A DNA stretch of 34,467 bases from Pseudomonadota bacterium (GTDB lineage Bacteria > Pseudomonadota > Gammaproteobacteria > Steroidobacterales > Steroidobacteraceae), in NCBI GenBank assembly GCA_021805275.1, contig JAJZFQ010000247.1:1-34467 (forward strand), in the 5' to 3' direction. A program made the position numbers and the translations under genes. Numbering within the stretch: position 1 is the stretch's first letter; each line of letters begins with the position of its first letter. Below are positions 8,345 to 19,311 of this stretch, in pieces. Under the pieces are notes generated by a model. It saw only the letters and a program-made list of their open reading frames with translations. It did no database searches and was not told where the DNA came from.

Positions 8345-8890
8345 TCAACTGCCGCTCGCGTGTTGCTCCGGCGGATGTGACCGCAATGCGCTCAGATCAT
8401 CGACGACGAAGCCGGCCTGTGGCGCGAGCCATTGCGCACTGGCGAGATCCGTTTGTGCGCCACGCGCATCGCCGGACAGCCAGCGCAGCACCGCCCGGTC
8501 GGCATACGCCGCCGCCAAGGCGCGGTCGGTGCCGGAGGCGCTCGACGTGCTCCACGGTTCGGACTCGAGGCGCCGCTGTGCGGCGGAGTGAACGGCGGCA
8601 TCGCAGGCGAGGTGCGCATCATGCCAATGTTGTGTCATGGTCCATGCCACGCAGCTGTTGGCGTTGAATGTCGTCGGGTCGTCTTCAGTGTCACCATGCT
8701 CGCGCAGTTGCCGCGCTGCAGCGGGGTATCGGCCGGCGAGCAGGTCCTGTCCGCCCGGGCCTGCGCCATATGCGGTTAGGACGAATGGATGGTATTGCGC
8801 GGCTGCGCGCGCGGCGCCCGGTGCCGCCAGTGAAATCCCGACGCATAGTGCCAGGGACAACGCGCTCAGCGTGCGGTGGTGCGGCAACAT
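8345..8890 (-). CDS. Secreted protein of unknown function with TPR-like helical repeats
   Basis: A 181-residue product. It has a signal peptide (MLPHHRTLSALSLALCVGIS, then a hydrophobic stretch and an Ala-rich cleavage region near residue 30). The mature part has helix-pair patterns such as DLLAGRYPAAARQL and AYADRAVLRWLSGDARGAQ, which resemble tetratricopeptide units. I do not recognise a named family. The ATG at 8890 is chosen because GGGAGA stands nine bases before it; an in-frame ATG at 8905 has no such site. It has its own promoter just upstream. Confidence 0.7.
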   Translation of the reverse strand: MLPHHRTLSALSLALCVGISLAAPGAARAAAQYHPFVLTAYGAGPGGQDLLAGRYPAAARQLREHGDTEDDPTTFNANSCVAWTMTQHWHDAHLACDAAVHSAAQRRLESEPWSTSSASGTDRALAAAYADRAVLRWLSGDARGAQTDLASAQWLAPQAGFVVDDLSALRSHPPEQHASGS

Positions 8891-8944
8891 GATTGACTCT
8901 CCCATCGGCTGCTGTCTGTTAGGGTCATTCGTCAACATGGGGCC

Positions 8945-8973
8945 AGCATAGGCGGCGGGAGGAACGGTCACAA
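8945..8973 (-). promoter_or_regulatory. Promoter of the secreted TPR-like gene
   Basis: On the minus strand: -35 TTGTGA (8968-8973), exactly 17 bases, then -10 TATGCT (8945-8950). This gives a leader of roughly 50 bases before the ATG at 8890. Confidence 0.6.
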
Positions 8974-9009
8974 ACGAAAAGAATTGAGCGATGCATGAGT
9001 TTGACTCAA

Positions 9010-9930
9010 TCAACACGGGCTCACTTGGGGGCTCGTGCCGAACTCCTCGAGCAGCCAATCGGCTAGCGCGCGCACATCCGGTTTGTCGCCGTCCTTGGCG
9101 CGACTGACCAGATAATAGGCGTCGGCGGTGGCCAGCTCGACGGCGAAGATCCGCGCCAGCGCCCCCGAGCGAAAGCGGTCCGCACAGTGCGCCGTGGGTA
9201 CGAGCGCCACGCCGATGCCGTGCTCGGCAGCGCCTACCACGGCGTGCATGGAGTCAAGCTCGAGCACGCGACTCGGCTCCGGGGCGTCGATGCCGACCTC
9301 TTGCGCCCACGCGCTCCAGGCGCTGGCGGACGGCTTGTGGACGAGCAGGGTAAGCTCCCGGAAGACCGCGCTGCCTAGGCGCGCGACCGTCGGCAGATGC
9401 CGCGGTGCGCACACCGCGGTCAATGACAACGGAAACAGTCGTACGCACTGCACGCCCTGCGGTTCCGCATCGAGCAGCAGGACTGATACGTCGACGCCGG
9501 CGGAATGAATCTCGGGGCGCGGGTCATGCGAGTCGATGTGGATGTCGAGTTGCGGATGGCGCGCGCAGAACGTGTCGAGTCGCGGGATCAACAGCTCGCT
9601 GGCGAAAAACTGCGGCAGCATCATGCGCACGCTGCGCCGGCCGCCGCCGCGTGCGATCTGCGCGACGCTGCGATCGAGCGCCTCGAGCAGCGGCTCGACT
9701 TCCTCGAGCAGCGTCGCGCCGGCGCGCGTCAGTTCGAGCGAGCGCGGCCTGCGCTCGAACAGGCGCAGCCCGAGCGTCCCCTCGAGCTCCTTCATCTGGT
9801 GGCTCACCGCCGATGGCGTCAGGTACAGCTCATCGGCGGCAAACTTAAAGCTACGGTGCCGCGCGGCAACGCAGAAGACCCGCAGGCTGCGGGTCGGCGG
9901 TGGACGGGAAAGGCGCATCAGTGCGGTCAT
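9010..9930 (-). CDS. LysR-type transcriptional regulator (GcvA-like)
   Basis: A 306-residue LysR regulator. The N-terminal winged helix-turn-helix covers about residues 10-70 (RSLRVFCVAARHRSFKFAAD, then ELYLTPSAVSHQMKELEGTL), followed by the linker helix and a two-lobed effector-binding domain. The helix-turn-helix resembles the GcvA/AmpR subgroup. The effector is unknown. Starts at 9954, 9930 and 9918 are all possible; 9930 is given as the usual distance to the HTH, without a clear ribosome site. No divergent partner gene is present, so the target is not obvious from context. Confidence 0.85.
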   Translation of the reverse strand: MTALMRLSRPPPTRSLRVFCVAARHRSFKFAADELYLTPSAVSHQMKELEGTLGLRLFERRPRSLELTRAGATLLEEVEPLLEALDRSVAQIARGGGRRSVRMMLPQFFASELLIPRLDTFCARHPQLDIHIDSHDPRPEIHSAGVDVSVLLLDAEPQGVQCVRLFPLSLTAVCAPRHLPTVARLGSAVFRELTLLVHKPSASAWSAWAQEVGIDAPEPSRVLELDSMHAVVGAAEHGIGVALVPTAHCADRFRSGALARIFAVELATADAYYLVSRAKDGDKPDVRALADWLLEEFGTSPQVSPC

Positions 9931-10111
9931 CGGGACATCGTGTGAGCGATCCATTGCAATCGCTGTGCCATGACCGTGAATGCTGTACAACGCCGGCAGA
10001 GGCGCATCCGCCACGGGTCCGCCGGCGCGCTGCCTCGAAATGGACGCGGGCAGCGGCGTGCTGCACCAACTCGGGGCGCAGCGCGGATGGCCACGCACGG
10101 GCCGAGGGCCC

Positions 10112-10762
10112 CTACTGGCCGAAGCGCTCCGTGGGTTCGGCCAGATACTCCGCCTCTTCCGGAGTGTCGGCGCGGCCTAGCGCGGCGTTGCGGTGCGGGA
10201 AGCGCCCGAAGCGGCGGATGATCGCGTGGTGCCGCTCGGCGGACTCGCGCGCGGCGGCGAAGAACGGGCGCAGCTCACTCGGTGCCTCCTCGAGGAGCCG
10301 GCGGAACGCGGCGAGCGACTCGTCCTGCACGTCGAGCCGCTCGGCGTGCTGCAGGGGCACGCACAGGAACAGCCGCTCGAGCGGCGAGAGTGCCGCGTCG
10401 GCCGCCGCCTGGATCCCCGAGAGCGCGAGTTCTAGCGCAGGGGCGTCGGTGGCAAACGCGCGGGCGGTACCGCGGTAGGCGTTGCGCGGGAGTTGATCGA
10501 GCAGCAGGATCAGCGCGAGGCGCCGGTGGGGGCTCGCGGCCCAGGCCTCGAGTGCCCCGTCGGCCGCACGTTGCATCAGGGCGCCGAAGCGCTCACGGAT
10601 TATCTGGTCGAGCGCGGCCTGCTGCGGCGTACCGCTCACGCGGGCGAACCAGAGGGACTGGCGGTCGCGCACCGTGTGCGTGCCGAGTGGCACCGGACCG
10701 AACCAGAATCGATTGACCTCGCGCGCCTCGTCCGCCGGAAGATGGTCGCGCGCTGTGCTCAC
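10112..10762 (-). CDS. DUF924 family protein
   Basis: A 216-residue protein matching the DUF924 family: VNRFWFGPV near the start, ILLDQLPRNAYRGTARAFA in the middle and RFGRFPHRNAALGR near the end, all typical of it. Members are all-helical with a TPR-like fold; the biochemical role is unknown. Its ATG is six bases after the stop of the upstream small gene, so the two are likely co-transcribed. Confidence 0.85.
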   Translation of the reverse strand: MSTARDHLPADEAREVNRFWFGPVPLGTHTVRDRQSLWFARVSGTPQQAALDQIIRERFGALMQRAADGALEAWAASPHRRLALILLLDQLPRNAYRGTARAFATDAPALELALSGIQAAADAALSPLERLFLCVPLQHAERLDVQDESLAAFRRLLEEAPSELRPFFAAARESAERHHAIIRRFGRFPHRNAALGRADTPEEAEYLAEPTERFGQ

Positions 10763-10768
10763 GAGCGG

Positions 10769-11149
10769 CTACTCGCAGAGGCTCTCGAGATATCCCTGAG
10801 CGACCGGCGAGAGACGCTTGCGCGCCAGGGCGCGCGCCTTGGGCGCATCGACGAGGTACTCAAGCGGGCCGGAGACCAGCATCTGGCGGATGCCGGGATG
10901 CCGCGCCGAGGCCCGGGCCATCTTGTTGAGCACGGTGAAGCCGCGGTTGATTTTCTGGCGGGGCGCGCGGTTCTGTTCGATGGTGCGGGCCAGATACTGG
11001 CCGAAGCGCGCGTAGAGAAAGTAGTCGTCATCGCCGACCTGGAAGCGGGCTTCGGCGAAAAAATCCGGAAAATTCTTTTCCAGATACAAATTGACGCTGC
11101 ACAGAGCGGGACGGGGATCACGATCGGGCGACGCAGTTCGTTGCTTCAT
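10769..11149 (-). CDS. Conserved hypothetical protein
   Basis: About 126 residues if started at the ATG at 11149; the frame is open upstream to 11260. I do not recognise the family. The core holds NLYLEKNFPDFFAEARFQVG followed by DDDYFLYARFGQYLA, an amphipathic, mostly helical pattern, with no signal peptide or membrane segment. It sits directly upstream of the DUF924 gene (six-base gap) and probably shares its transcript. Confidence 0.6.
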   Translation of the reverse strand: MKQRTASPDRDPRPALCSVNLYLEKNFPDFFAEARFQVGDDDYFLYARFGQYLARTIEQNRAPRQKINRGFTVLNKMARASARHPGIRQMLVSGPLEYLVDAPKARALARKRLSPVAQGYLESLCE

Positions 11150-11295
11150 TTCGCTCGCCACACCTCCCGGGGAGTCCGGACCGCCATCGCTGGGCGCCGC
11201 GGGCGGCACCACACCGCGCGACGCGGCGCGAATGGTGCGCGAGATGCGCACCCGATGCAAGCAAAATTACGGCACTGCGCGCGCCGCGGCCCGCC

Positions 11296-12495
11296 TCACG
11301 CGTCGCGACCGTCTCCGCCGGGTTGGGTCGGGCGTTGCATGTGGTGTCGCCAGGCCCGCGCGGCGATCTGGACGGTCAGAGCGACCGCCACCAGGAGGGC
11401 CAGTGCGCTGGTGGCGAGAGTCAGGTTCAACATCCTCTCCAGCGTTCGGTCGCGCAATTGCGACCAGCGGTTCGACGTCTCCGTGATCCGCAGGCGGGCG
11501 ATCACGCCGCGGCCTCCCAAGCCGAGAATGGGCGCGGTCGCCGTGATGCGTGCATGATCGTCGGAACGCGTCAGCCGGCGGAACAGCCGCGCGAGCAGTC
11601 CCGGTTGCGGCGCGGGGATCGTCGGCGGGATGGGCCGGTCGGCCGCGGCCAGCGCTTCTCCCGTTGGGGTCGTCACCGACAGCCTCAGGCCGGCGCGCAG
11701 CAGGCGCTCCAGATAGGGCGGCAGTGCCGCTGAGGCGAGAATCAGGCCTCCCCGGGGGCGCCGACCTTCAGGCTGCAGCATGCCGTAGCGACGCGGCGCG
11801 CCCCCGCGCGCATCACGATCGTCAACTTCGATTCCGAACGGGCCGCCGAGCATCGACAGCGGGATCGACAGTTCGATGTCGTAGCCGCCGGGGCGCCTCT
11901 GCAGCGCACCACCGATGCGCGGGTCGATGAGCGCGCGCCGGCGGCCGTATTCGCCGCGCACGATCCGATGCGCCATGACTGGGCCGGCCCCGCTCAACGC
12001 CAGGAATTCGGCGTGGGGATGTCCCTGCGGACCGGCAAAGCCGAGCCAGATCCGATCGCCCCGGGCGCTGCGGCGCAGCGGGTTGGCGAGCGGGGCATCG
12101 AACACCACGTGCGGATCGGTGACCCGGACCAGCACGTACAGGACGCGGCCGTTGACGCCGCTCACGATCTCGAAGTGGTGCGGCCCGTCGCCGTAGCGTC
12201 GCTCCAGGCCGGTGAGCGTCGACCAGCCGTCGGCGCCCGCCGGGAGGTCGATCGGCGCGGGCAGCGGCTCGGGGATCAGATCATCGGCGCCGGCACGTGT
12301 TCCCTGCGCCGGATAGCGGTAGATGAGGCGCATGCGCCCCTGCATCGAGGCGGCGAGGGTGACGGCCAGGGAGCGCAGGTTCTGCCGTTCACTCTGGCGC
12401 AAGGCCGCCTGCATCTGGCGGGCATAGCGCACCCCGTCCCAGGGCAGCACCAGGCTCACCAGGAGCAGCAGAGCCAGCTTAAGCCAAGACTGCAT
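11296..12495 (-). CDS. Membrane protein resembling the sensor half of a histidine kinase, without kinase domain
   Basis: A 399-residue protein with an N-terminal membrane segment (about residues 4-22, LKLALLLLVSLVLPW), a periplasmic region of about 330 residues and a second membrane segment (about 361-383, LNLTLATSALALLVAVALTV). Only about 16 residues follow, so HAMP and kinase domains are absent. The start (LVLPWDGVRYARQMQAALRQ) and the region resembling a carbohydrate-binding module 9-like domain recall the sensor part of the histidine kinase of the proteobacterial dedicated sortase system (PdsS); this is from memory and needs a profile search. No frame downstream supplies a kinase. It is divergent from the malic enzyme gene. 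Confidence 0.65.
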   Translation of the reverse strand: MQSWLKLALLLLVSLVLPWDGVRYARQMQAALRQSERQNLRSLAVTLAASMQGRMRLIYRYPAQGTRAGADDLIPEPLPAPIDLPAGADGWSTLTGLERRYGDGPHHFEIVSGVNGRVLYVLVRVTDPHVVFDAPLANPLRRSARGDRIWLGFAGPQGHPHAEFLALSGAGPVMAHRIVRGEYGRRRALIDPRIGGALQRRPGGYDIELSIPLSMLGGPFGIEVDDRDARGGAPRRYGMLQPEGRRPRGGLILASAALPPYLERLLRAGLRLSVTTPTGEALAAADRPIPPTIPAPQPGLLARLFRRLTRSDDHARITATAPILGLGGRGVIARLRITETSNRWSQLRDRTLERMLNLTLATSALALLVAVALTVQIAARAWRHHMQRPTQPGGDGRDA

Positions 12496-12572
12496 CGGAT
12501 CGTTTAAGCCATCGGTCGGTCAGGGCGTTTTATAGTGCGGCCTGCGCGTTACGGGAGTGGACAGCGAAGACC

Positions 12573-13871
12573 ATGAAGATACCGGAGATTCTGATCGTCG
12601 AGACCGTCCATCAGCCGGGCAGCCTGGCTGCGGTACTGCAGGTGATTGCCGAGGCGGGGCTGACGATTCAGCACCTGACCGCGGTGCGGCGCGTGCAGGG
12701 CCGAACGCTCTGGGAAATTACCCTGGAGATGGACGAGGAGGCCAATTATGGCCTGTACGAGCGCATTGACCAGTTGCCGAATGCGCGGTTCGTCGGCAAG
12801 TCCGACCGGGTATTCAACCGTCATCGCGGTGGCAAGATCCACATGGCGGCGAGTCTTCCGATCAACACGTTGCAGACGCTGCGCGACGTCTACACCCCCG
12901 GGGTCGCCCGGGTGTGCCTGGCGATCAAGCAGGACCCGCAGCTCGCGCACGAGTACACCAGCATCGATAAGACCGTGGCGATCATTACCAACGGCACGGC
13001 CGTTCTCGGGCTGGGCAATATCGGTGCGCTCGCGGGCCTGCCGGTCATGGAGGGCAAGGCGGCGCTGTTCGCCGATCTGATCGGGCTGTCCGGCGTTCCG
13101 ATCCTGCTCGAGGAGACGCGTCCCGAGAAGGTCGTCGAGCTCATCGCCGGCATTCACTTGTCCTTCGGCGCTATCCAGCTCGAGGACTTCGCCGCACCGG
13201 AGTGTTTCGAGATCGAGGCCCGGCTGCGCGAGCGGCTGGACAAGCCGGTGCTGCACGATGACCAGCACGGCACCGCGGTCGTGGCGCTCGCGGCGCTGAT
13301 CAATGCCGCGCGGCGCGCCGGGCGCAGCCTGACGGAGAGCACCGTCGGGCAGATCGGGCTCGGGGCGGCCGGAACGGGCATCGTGCGATTGCTGCGAGCC
13401 TATGGGGTCAACCGGGTGCTCGGTGCGGACCGCAACCCCGAGGCGATCGCCCGCATCTGCCGGCTGGGCGCCGAAGGGGCGGGCCTGGAGCAGATCATGC
13501 GGCGCGCGGACATCGTGGTTGCCACCACCGGGGTCAAGGACCTGATACGGCCCGAGTGGGTCCGGCCCGGCCAGGTGATTCTCGCGCTGTCCAATCCCGA
13601 CCCGGAGATCGAGCCGCTCGTGGCGCGCGAGCACGGTGCGGCGTTCGCGGCCGACGGCAAGGGCATCAACAACGTCCTGGCGTTCCCCGGGCTGTTCAAG
13701 GGCGTGCTCGCGGCCAAGGCAAAGCAGTTCACGGACGGGATGCTGATGGCCGCGGCGCAGACGCTGGCTGAACTGGCGCCACTGGCCCAGGAGGATGCCC
13801 TGGTACCCGATGCGCTCGACAAGAGCGTTCACGAACGGGTGGCCGCCGCGGTGTTGGCGGCCGCGCGGTGA
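12573..13871 (+). CDS. NAD(P)-dependent malic enzyme with N-terminal ACT domain
   Basis: A 432-residue enzyme converting malate to pyruvate and CO2 with reduction of NAD(P). Residues 1-75 form an ACT domain ([20 protein letters not shown]), a small ligand-binding regulatory fold. The malic enzyme core follows: [12 protein letters not shown] (catalytic Tyr), [14 protein letters not shown], the metal-site region [11 protein letters not shown], the nucleotide-binding [17 protein letters not shown] and [12 protein letters not shown]. The ACT fusion suggests allosteric control, perhaps by an amino acid; this is inference. A TATAGT -10-like element (12531-12536) and GGGAG lie upstream. Confidence 0.93.
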   Translation: MKIPEILIVETVHQPGSLAAVLQVIAEAGLTIQHLTAVRRVQGRTLWEITLEMDEEANYGLYERIDQLPNARFVGKSDRVFNRHRGGKIHMAASLPINTLQTLRDVYTPGVARVCLAIKQDPQLAHEYTSIDKTVAIITNGTAVLGLGNIGALAGLPVMEGKAALFADLIGLSGVPILLEETRPEKVVELIAGIHLSFGAIQLEDFAAPECFEIEARLRERLDKPVLHDDQHGTAVVALAALINAARRAGRSLTESTVGQIGLGAAGTGIVRLLRAYGVNRVLGADRNPEAIARICRLGAEGAGLEQIMRRADIVVATTGVKDLIRPEWVRPGQVILALSNPDPEIEPLVAREHGAAFAADGKGINNVLAFPGLFKGVLAAKAKQFTDGMLMAAAQTLAELAPLAQEDALVPDALDKSVHERVAAAVLAAAR

Positions 13872-13893
13872 GCGTGTGCGGCGCGCCGCGGCC

Positions 13894-14778
<885 letters not shown>

Positions 14779-14807
14779 GGATGCTCCCAGAGGACTTTGG
14801 CGGAAGT

Positions 14808-14834
14808 TTAGCACTCGCCTGGTTTGAGTGCTAA
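14808..14834 (-). promoter_or_regulatory. CIRCE element (HrcA operator) upstream of rpoH
   Basis: TTAGCACTC, nine bases, GAGTGCTAA: an exact match to the CIRCE consensus bound by the heat-shock repressor HrcA. It lies 29 bases upstream of the rpoH ATG, in the expected leader/promoter area. The nearest gene on the other side (cytochrome b561) starts about 190 bases away, so rpoH is the likely target. Confidence 0.93.
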
Positions 14835-15022
14835 GTCGCCTCGAGGGTTCCCGGGCCGCCGGTAGTTTATTATTGCAAAGCTAAAGTTTACGGCGAATTC
14901 CTCGGCTCCAGCGCAACCCAAAGCGTGTCAATTTTCGTCATAGCGGCAGACGGACCCGCTATCCTGCGCGAGACGTTTCAGGGGCCTTCGCCCGCGGATT
15001 CTGGAGACGGAAGGGGATCGAT

Positions 15023-15580
15023 TTGGCAAGCATGGCATCGACTGCGACCCACGAACTGACGTACGACCCATTCACGATCCAGCTGCACTGGCTGACCGCG
15101 ATCCTGGTGGTCACGCTCTGGGCGCTGGGGCAATCCATCGGCTTTTTCCCCGAGGGCCCGTTGCGCAAGGGGCTGCTCGGGGTGCACATCCTGCTCGGCA
15201 TCATGGTCGGGGCCGTCATCCTGGTGCGGATCGGCTGGCGGCTCAGCCGTGGCCGGCGCCTGCCGCCGGCGGACCAGGGCGCGCTCGAGTGGGTGGCCAA
15301 GGGGGCCCATCTCGGGCTGTACCTGCTGCTGGTGCTGACGGTGCTGTTCGGTCTGGCGCGCGCCTGGGTGCACGGGGTCGAGGTGTTCCACTGGTTCACT
15401 TTCCCGCGGCCGGCGTTTGCCACGCGCCCCGTCACGCGCACGATCAGCGAAGTGCACGGCGACCTCGGCGACATCATCGTGATCATTGCCGGGCTGCACG
15501 CGGCCGCCGCCCTGTTCCACCACTACGGGATGCGCGACTCGGTACTGCGGCGGATGCTGCCCGGCAAGCGACGCGGCTAG
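15023..15580 (+). CDS. Cytochrome b561 family di-haem membrane protein
   Basis: A 185-residue protein with four membrane helices and histidines placed as haem ligands in the bacterial cytochrome b561 family: QLHW in helix 1, GVHILLG in helix 2, HLGLYLL in helix 3 and HAAAALFHHY in helix 4. It probably moves electrons within the inner membrane between quinol and an acceptor. The TTG at 15023 is taken as start because AAGGGG ends about seven bases before it; the ATG at 15032 would lie too far from that site. The protein ends in a basic tail (PGKRRG). Confidence 0.88.
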   Translation: MASMASTATHELTYDPFTIQLHWLTAILVVTLWALGQSIGFFPEGPLRKGLLGVHILLGIMVGAVILVRIGWRLSRGRRLPPADQGALEWVAKGAHLGLYLLLVLTVLFGLARAWVHGVEVFHWFTFPRPAFATRPVTRTISEVHGDLGDIIVIIAGLHAAAALFHHYGMRDSVLRRMLPGKRRG

Positions 15581-15627
15581 CGGTTGGACTTTCGGCCGGG
15601 CCCTGGTCCCGGTACGCTGGCAGTTTG

Positions 15628-15650
15628 GTTCCCGCGGCCACCGCGGGAAC
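15628..15650 (+). terminator. Strong stem-loop between cytochrome b561 and mutM
   Basis: Perfect 10-bp stem GTTCCCGCGG/CCGCGGGAAC with a CCA loop, 15 bases before the mutM ATG. No T-run follows. It may end the cytochrome transcript or be a hairpin in the mutM leader. Confidence 0.45.
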
Positions 15651-15665
15651 GATCGGATCGCGCGC

Positions 15666-16481
15666 ATGCCGGAACTGCCTGAAGTCGAAACCACGCGCCG
15701 CGGCATCGAGCCGCACGTGACCGGGCGAACGATCGTCGCGCTCGCGGTGTACGAGTCGCGGCTGCGCTGGCCGGTGCCCGGCAACCTGCCGGCGCAGCTG
15801 GCCGGCCGGCGTATCCTCGGCGCGGGCCGGCGAGCCAAGTATCTGCTGATCGAACTCGACGGCGGCACTCTGATCGTGCATCTCGGCATGTCCGGCTCGC
15901 TGCGCGTGCTCGCGGCCGGCGCGCCACGGCTGCGCCACGACCAGTACGACCTGCGGCTCGACTCGGGCCGGATCCTGCGCTTCAACGATCCGCGCCGCTT
16001 CGGCAGCCTGCATTACACGAGCGCCGGTGCGGCGCAGCATCCGCTGCTGCGCCACTTGGCGCCGGAGCCGCTCGAGGCGTCGTTCACGACCGAGTATCTC
16101 TGGGGCGTCACCCGCGGCCGTCGGCTCGCCATCAAGCAGCTGCTCATGAACAGCCGCCTGGTGGTCGGCGTCGGCAACATCTACGCCAGTGAGGCGCTGT
16201 TCCGGGCGCGGATCCGCCCGGGGCGCGCAGCGCGGCACCTGCGGCGCGCCGAGGTGGCCCGGTTGGTGCAGGCGGTGCGCACGGTGCTGAGGCAGGCGAT
16301 CGGCGTGGGTGGGACGACCCTGCGCGATTACGTCGGCGCGGACGGGTCGCCGGGATATTTCCGCCAGAAGCTCTACGTCTACGAGCGCGCCGGGCAGCCC
16401 TGTCGGGTGTGCCGCACACCCATCCGTCAGCGCCGCCAGCACGGCCGCTCGAGCTACTACTGCCCGGCGTGTCAGCGCTGA
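15666..16481 (+). CDS. mutM: Formamidopyrimidine-DNA glycosylase
   Basis: A 271-residue DNA repair enzyme that removes oxidised purines such as 8-oxoguanine and nicks the strand. The start MPELPEVETTRRG carries the catalytic Pro2 and Glu3. The helix-two-turn-helix contains VVGVGNIYASEALF, and the C-terminal zinc finger has Cys246, Cys249, Cys266 and Cys269. Length is normal. The upstream part of the open frame overlaps the cytochrome gene and is not coding. It runs toward coaD with a gap of only four bases. Confidence 0.97.
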   Translation: MPELPEVETTRRGIEPHVTGRTIVALAVYESRLRWPVPGNLPAQLAGRRILGAGRRAKYLLIELDGGTLIVHLGMSGSLRVLAAGAPRLRHDQYDLRLDSGRILRFNDPRRFGSLHYTSAGAAQHPLLRHLAPEPLEASFTTEYLWGVTRGRRLAIKQLLMNSRLVVGVGNIYASEALFRARIRPGRAARHLRRAEVARLVQAVRTVLRQAIGVGGTTLRDYVGADGSPGYFRQKLYVYERAGQPCRVCRTPIRQRRQHGRSSYYCPACQR

Positions 16482-16485
16482 GGCT

Positions 16486-17576
<1,091 letters not shown>

Positions 17577-17613
17577 GCGCTGTCTTTCGAACGTGCAGGC
17601 CGAGCCGCTACGA

Positions 17614-17619
17614 TACACT
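17614..17619 (+). promoter_or_regulatory. Candidate -10 element (TACACT) for ftsY
   Basis: TACACT ends 11 bases before the ftsY ATG at 17631, giving a very short leader. No convincing -35 is seen. Confidence 0.35.
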
Positions 17620-17630
17620 AGCGCGCATCC

Positions 17631-18614
17631 ATGTTCGGGCGCGAAAACAAAGAGGCTTCCACGGGCGGTACCCCGCGACAGGGGTTTCTGAAGCGACTGT
17701 CGCAGCGGCTCGGCCGCGGCGCGCTGTCCTTCGACCTGCGCAACCTGTTCCGCGGCCGCAAGATCGATGCCGATCTGCTCGAAGAGCTCGAGACGCGGCT
17801 GCTCACGGGCGACGTGGGCGTCGAGGCCACCGAGTTCATCCTGGCCGGGCTCAACAAGCGCCTGGCCCGCAAGGAACTGGCCGACGTCGAGGCGCTCATC
17901 GCAGCGCTGCGTACCGCGGTGGAGGAGATTCTCGCGCCGTGCGCTCGCCCGCTCGCCATTGCTGCGGACTGCAAGCCCTTCACCATCCTGGTCGTCGGCG
18001 TGAACGGCTCAGGCAAGACCACGACGATAGGCAAACTGGCCAGGCGCTTCGGCGACGAGGGACGCAGCGTCATGCTCGCCGCCGGCGACACATTCCGGGC
18101 CGCGGCGATCGAGCAACTGACGGTGTGGGCGGAGCGCACCGGCGCGAGCTGCATCGCGCAGCACGCTGGCGCCGACCCGGCCGCGGTGGTGTTCGACGCA
18201 CTGCAGGCCGCGCGCGCGCGCCGCACGGATGTCCTGATCGCCGACACCGCCGGTCGGCTGCACAGCCAGTCACACCTGATGGAGGAGCTGAAGAAGGTCA
18301 AGCGCGTGCTGCAGCGCGGCGACCCGCGCGCGCCGCACGAGGTGCTGCTGGTGCTGGATGCCAATCAGGGACAGAACGCGCTGGCGCAGGCCGTGCAATT
18401 CCACGAGGCCATCGGCGTCACCGGGCTCGTGCTCACCAAGCTCGACGGCACCGCCAAGGGCGGCATCGTCATCGCCATCGCGCGCCGCCTGGGATTGCCC
18501 ATCCGCTTCATCGGCATCGGCGAGCAGCCAGGCGACTTCGGGGAATTCGATGCGCGTGCATTCGCCATCGCGCTCCTCGAGGGATCCCAGGGCGCAGCCG
18601 AGGAGAGCAGATGA
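17631..18614 (+). CDS. ftsY: Signal recognition particle receptor FtsY
   Basis: A 327-residue GTPase that receives ribosome-SRP complexes at the inner membrane. It has the N domain (about 35-110) and G domain with GVNGSGKTT (123-131), DTFRAAA (153-159), DTAGR (205-209) and TKLDGTAKGG. It lacks the long acidic A domain of the E. coli protein, so it is a short form. The basic N-terminal region (KRLSQRLGRG) could serve membrane contact. The stop overlaps the ftsE ATG (ATGA), as expected for the ftsYEX operon. Confidence 0.97.
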   Translation: MFGRENKEASTGGTPRQGFLKRLSQRLGRGALSFDLRNLFRGRKIDADLLEELETRLLTGDVGVEATEFILAGLNKRLARKELADVEALIAALRTAVEEILAPCARPLAIAADCKPFTILVVGVNGSGKTTTIGKLARRFGDEGRSVMLAAGDTFRAAAIEQLTVWAERTGASCIAQHAGADPAAVVFDALQAARARRTDVLIADTAGRLHSQSHLMEELKKVKRVLQRGDPRAPHEVLLVLDANQGQNALAQAVQFHEAIGVTGLVLTKLDGTAKGGIVIAIARRLGLPIRFIGIGEQPGDFGEFDARAFAIALLEGSQGAAEESR

Positions 18615-19303
18615 TTCTGCTCGAGCGCGTCAGCAAGCGCTATCCGAATGGCCGCGAAGCGCTGACCAACGTGAATTTCTTCGTCGATCGGGGCGAACTG
18701 GTGTTTCTCACCGGACGTTCCGGCGCCGGCAAGAGCACGCTGCTGAAGCTGATCGCGCTGCTCGAACGCCCGAGCCGGGGAACGGTAACCGTCAACGGGC
18801 GCAGCACCGGGGCGCTGAAGGCGCGGCACATCCCGGCGTTCCGGCGGCAGATCGGCGTGGTTTTCCAGGATCACAAGCTGCTCGCGGATCGCCCGGTGTT
18901 CGACAACGTCGGGCTGCCGCTGGTGGTGGCCGGCGCGCCGCTGGCGGAGATCGACAAGCGGGTGCGGGCGGCGCTCGACCAGGTTGGCCTGCTCGGCAAG
19001 GAGCGCTCGCTGCCCATGGAGCTGTCGGTGGGCGAGCAGCAGCGCGTCGGCATCGCGCGGGCTATCGTCGGCAAGCCGCCGCTGATCGTGGCCGATGAGC
19101 CCACGGGCAATCTCGACCCGGATCTGGCGCTGGAGGTGATGCGCCTGTTCAAGCGCTTCAGCGAAGTCGGCGTTACCGTGTTGGTGGCCACGCACGATCT
19201 GCACCTGGTGCGCGAGTTCGGCAGTCGCGAGCTCAATCTGGCGAGTGGTCAGCTCACCGGCGGCACGCCTGATCCGCTGCCCTCCCTGGTGGCCAGCCGG
19301 TAG
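18611..19303 (+). CDS. ftsE: Cell division ATP-binding protein FtsE
   Basis: A 230-residue ABC ATPase that with FtsX links the division ring to peptidoglycan hydrolases. Walker A GRSGAGKST (35-43), signature LSVGEQQ (138-144) and Walker B with ADEPT (161-165) are intact. GAGGAG lies a suitable distance before the ATG. FtsX follows after eight bases. Confidence 0.97.
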   Translation: MILLERVSKRYPNGREALTNVNFFVDRGELVFLTGRSGAGKSTLLKLIALLERPSRGTVTVNGRSTGALKARHIPAFRRQIGVVFQDHKLLADRPVFDNVGLPLVVAGAPLAEIDKRVRAALDQVGLLGKERSLPMELSVGEQQRVGIARAIVGKPPLIVADEPTGNLDPDLALEVMRLFKRFSEVGVTVLVATHDLHLVREFGSRELNLASGQLTGGTPDPLPSLVASR

Positions 19304-19311
19304 GGCCGCCC

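Noticed and set aside
12549..13832. 427-codon minus-strand frame opposite the malic enzyme gene
   Set aside because: Exact antisense of a well-conserved enzyme; no motif of its own.
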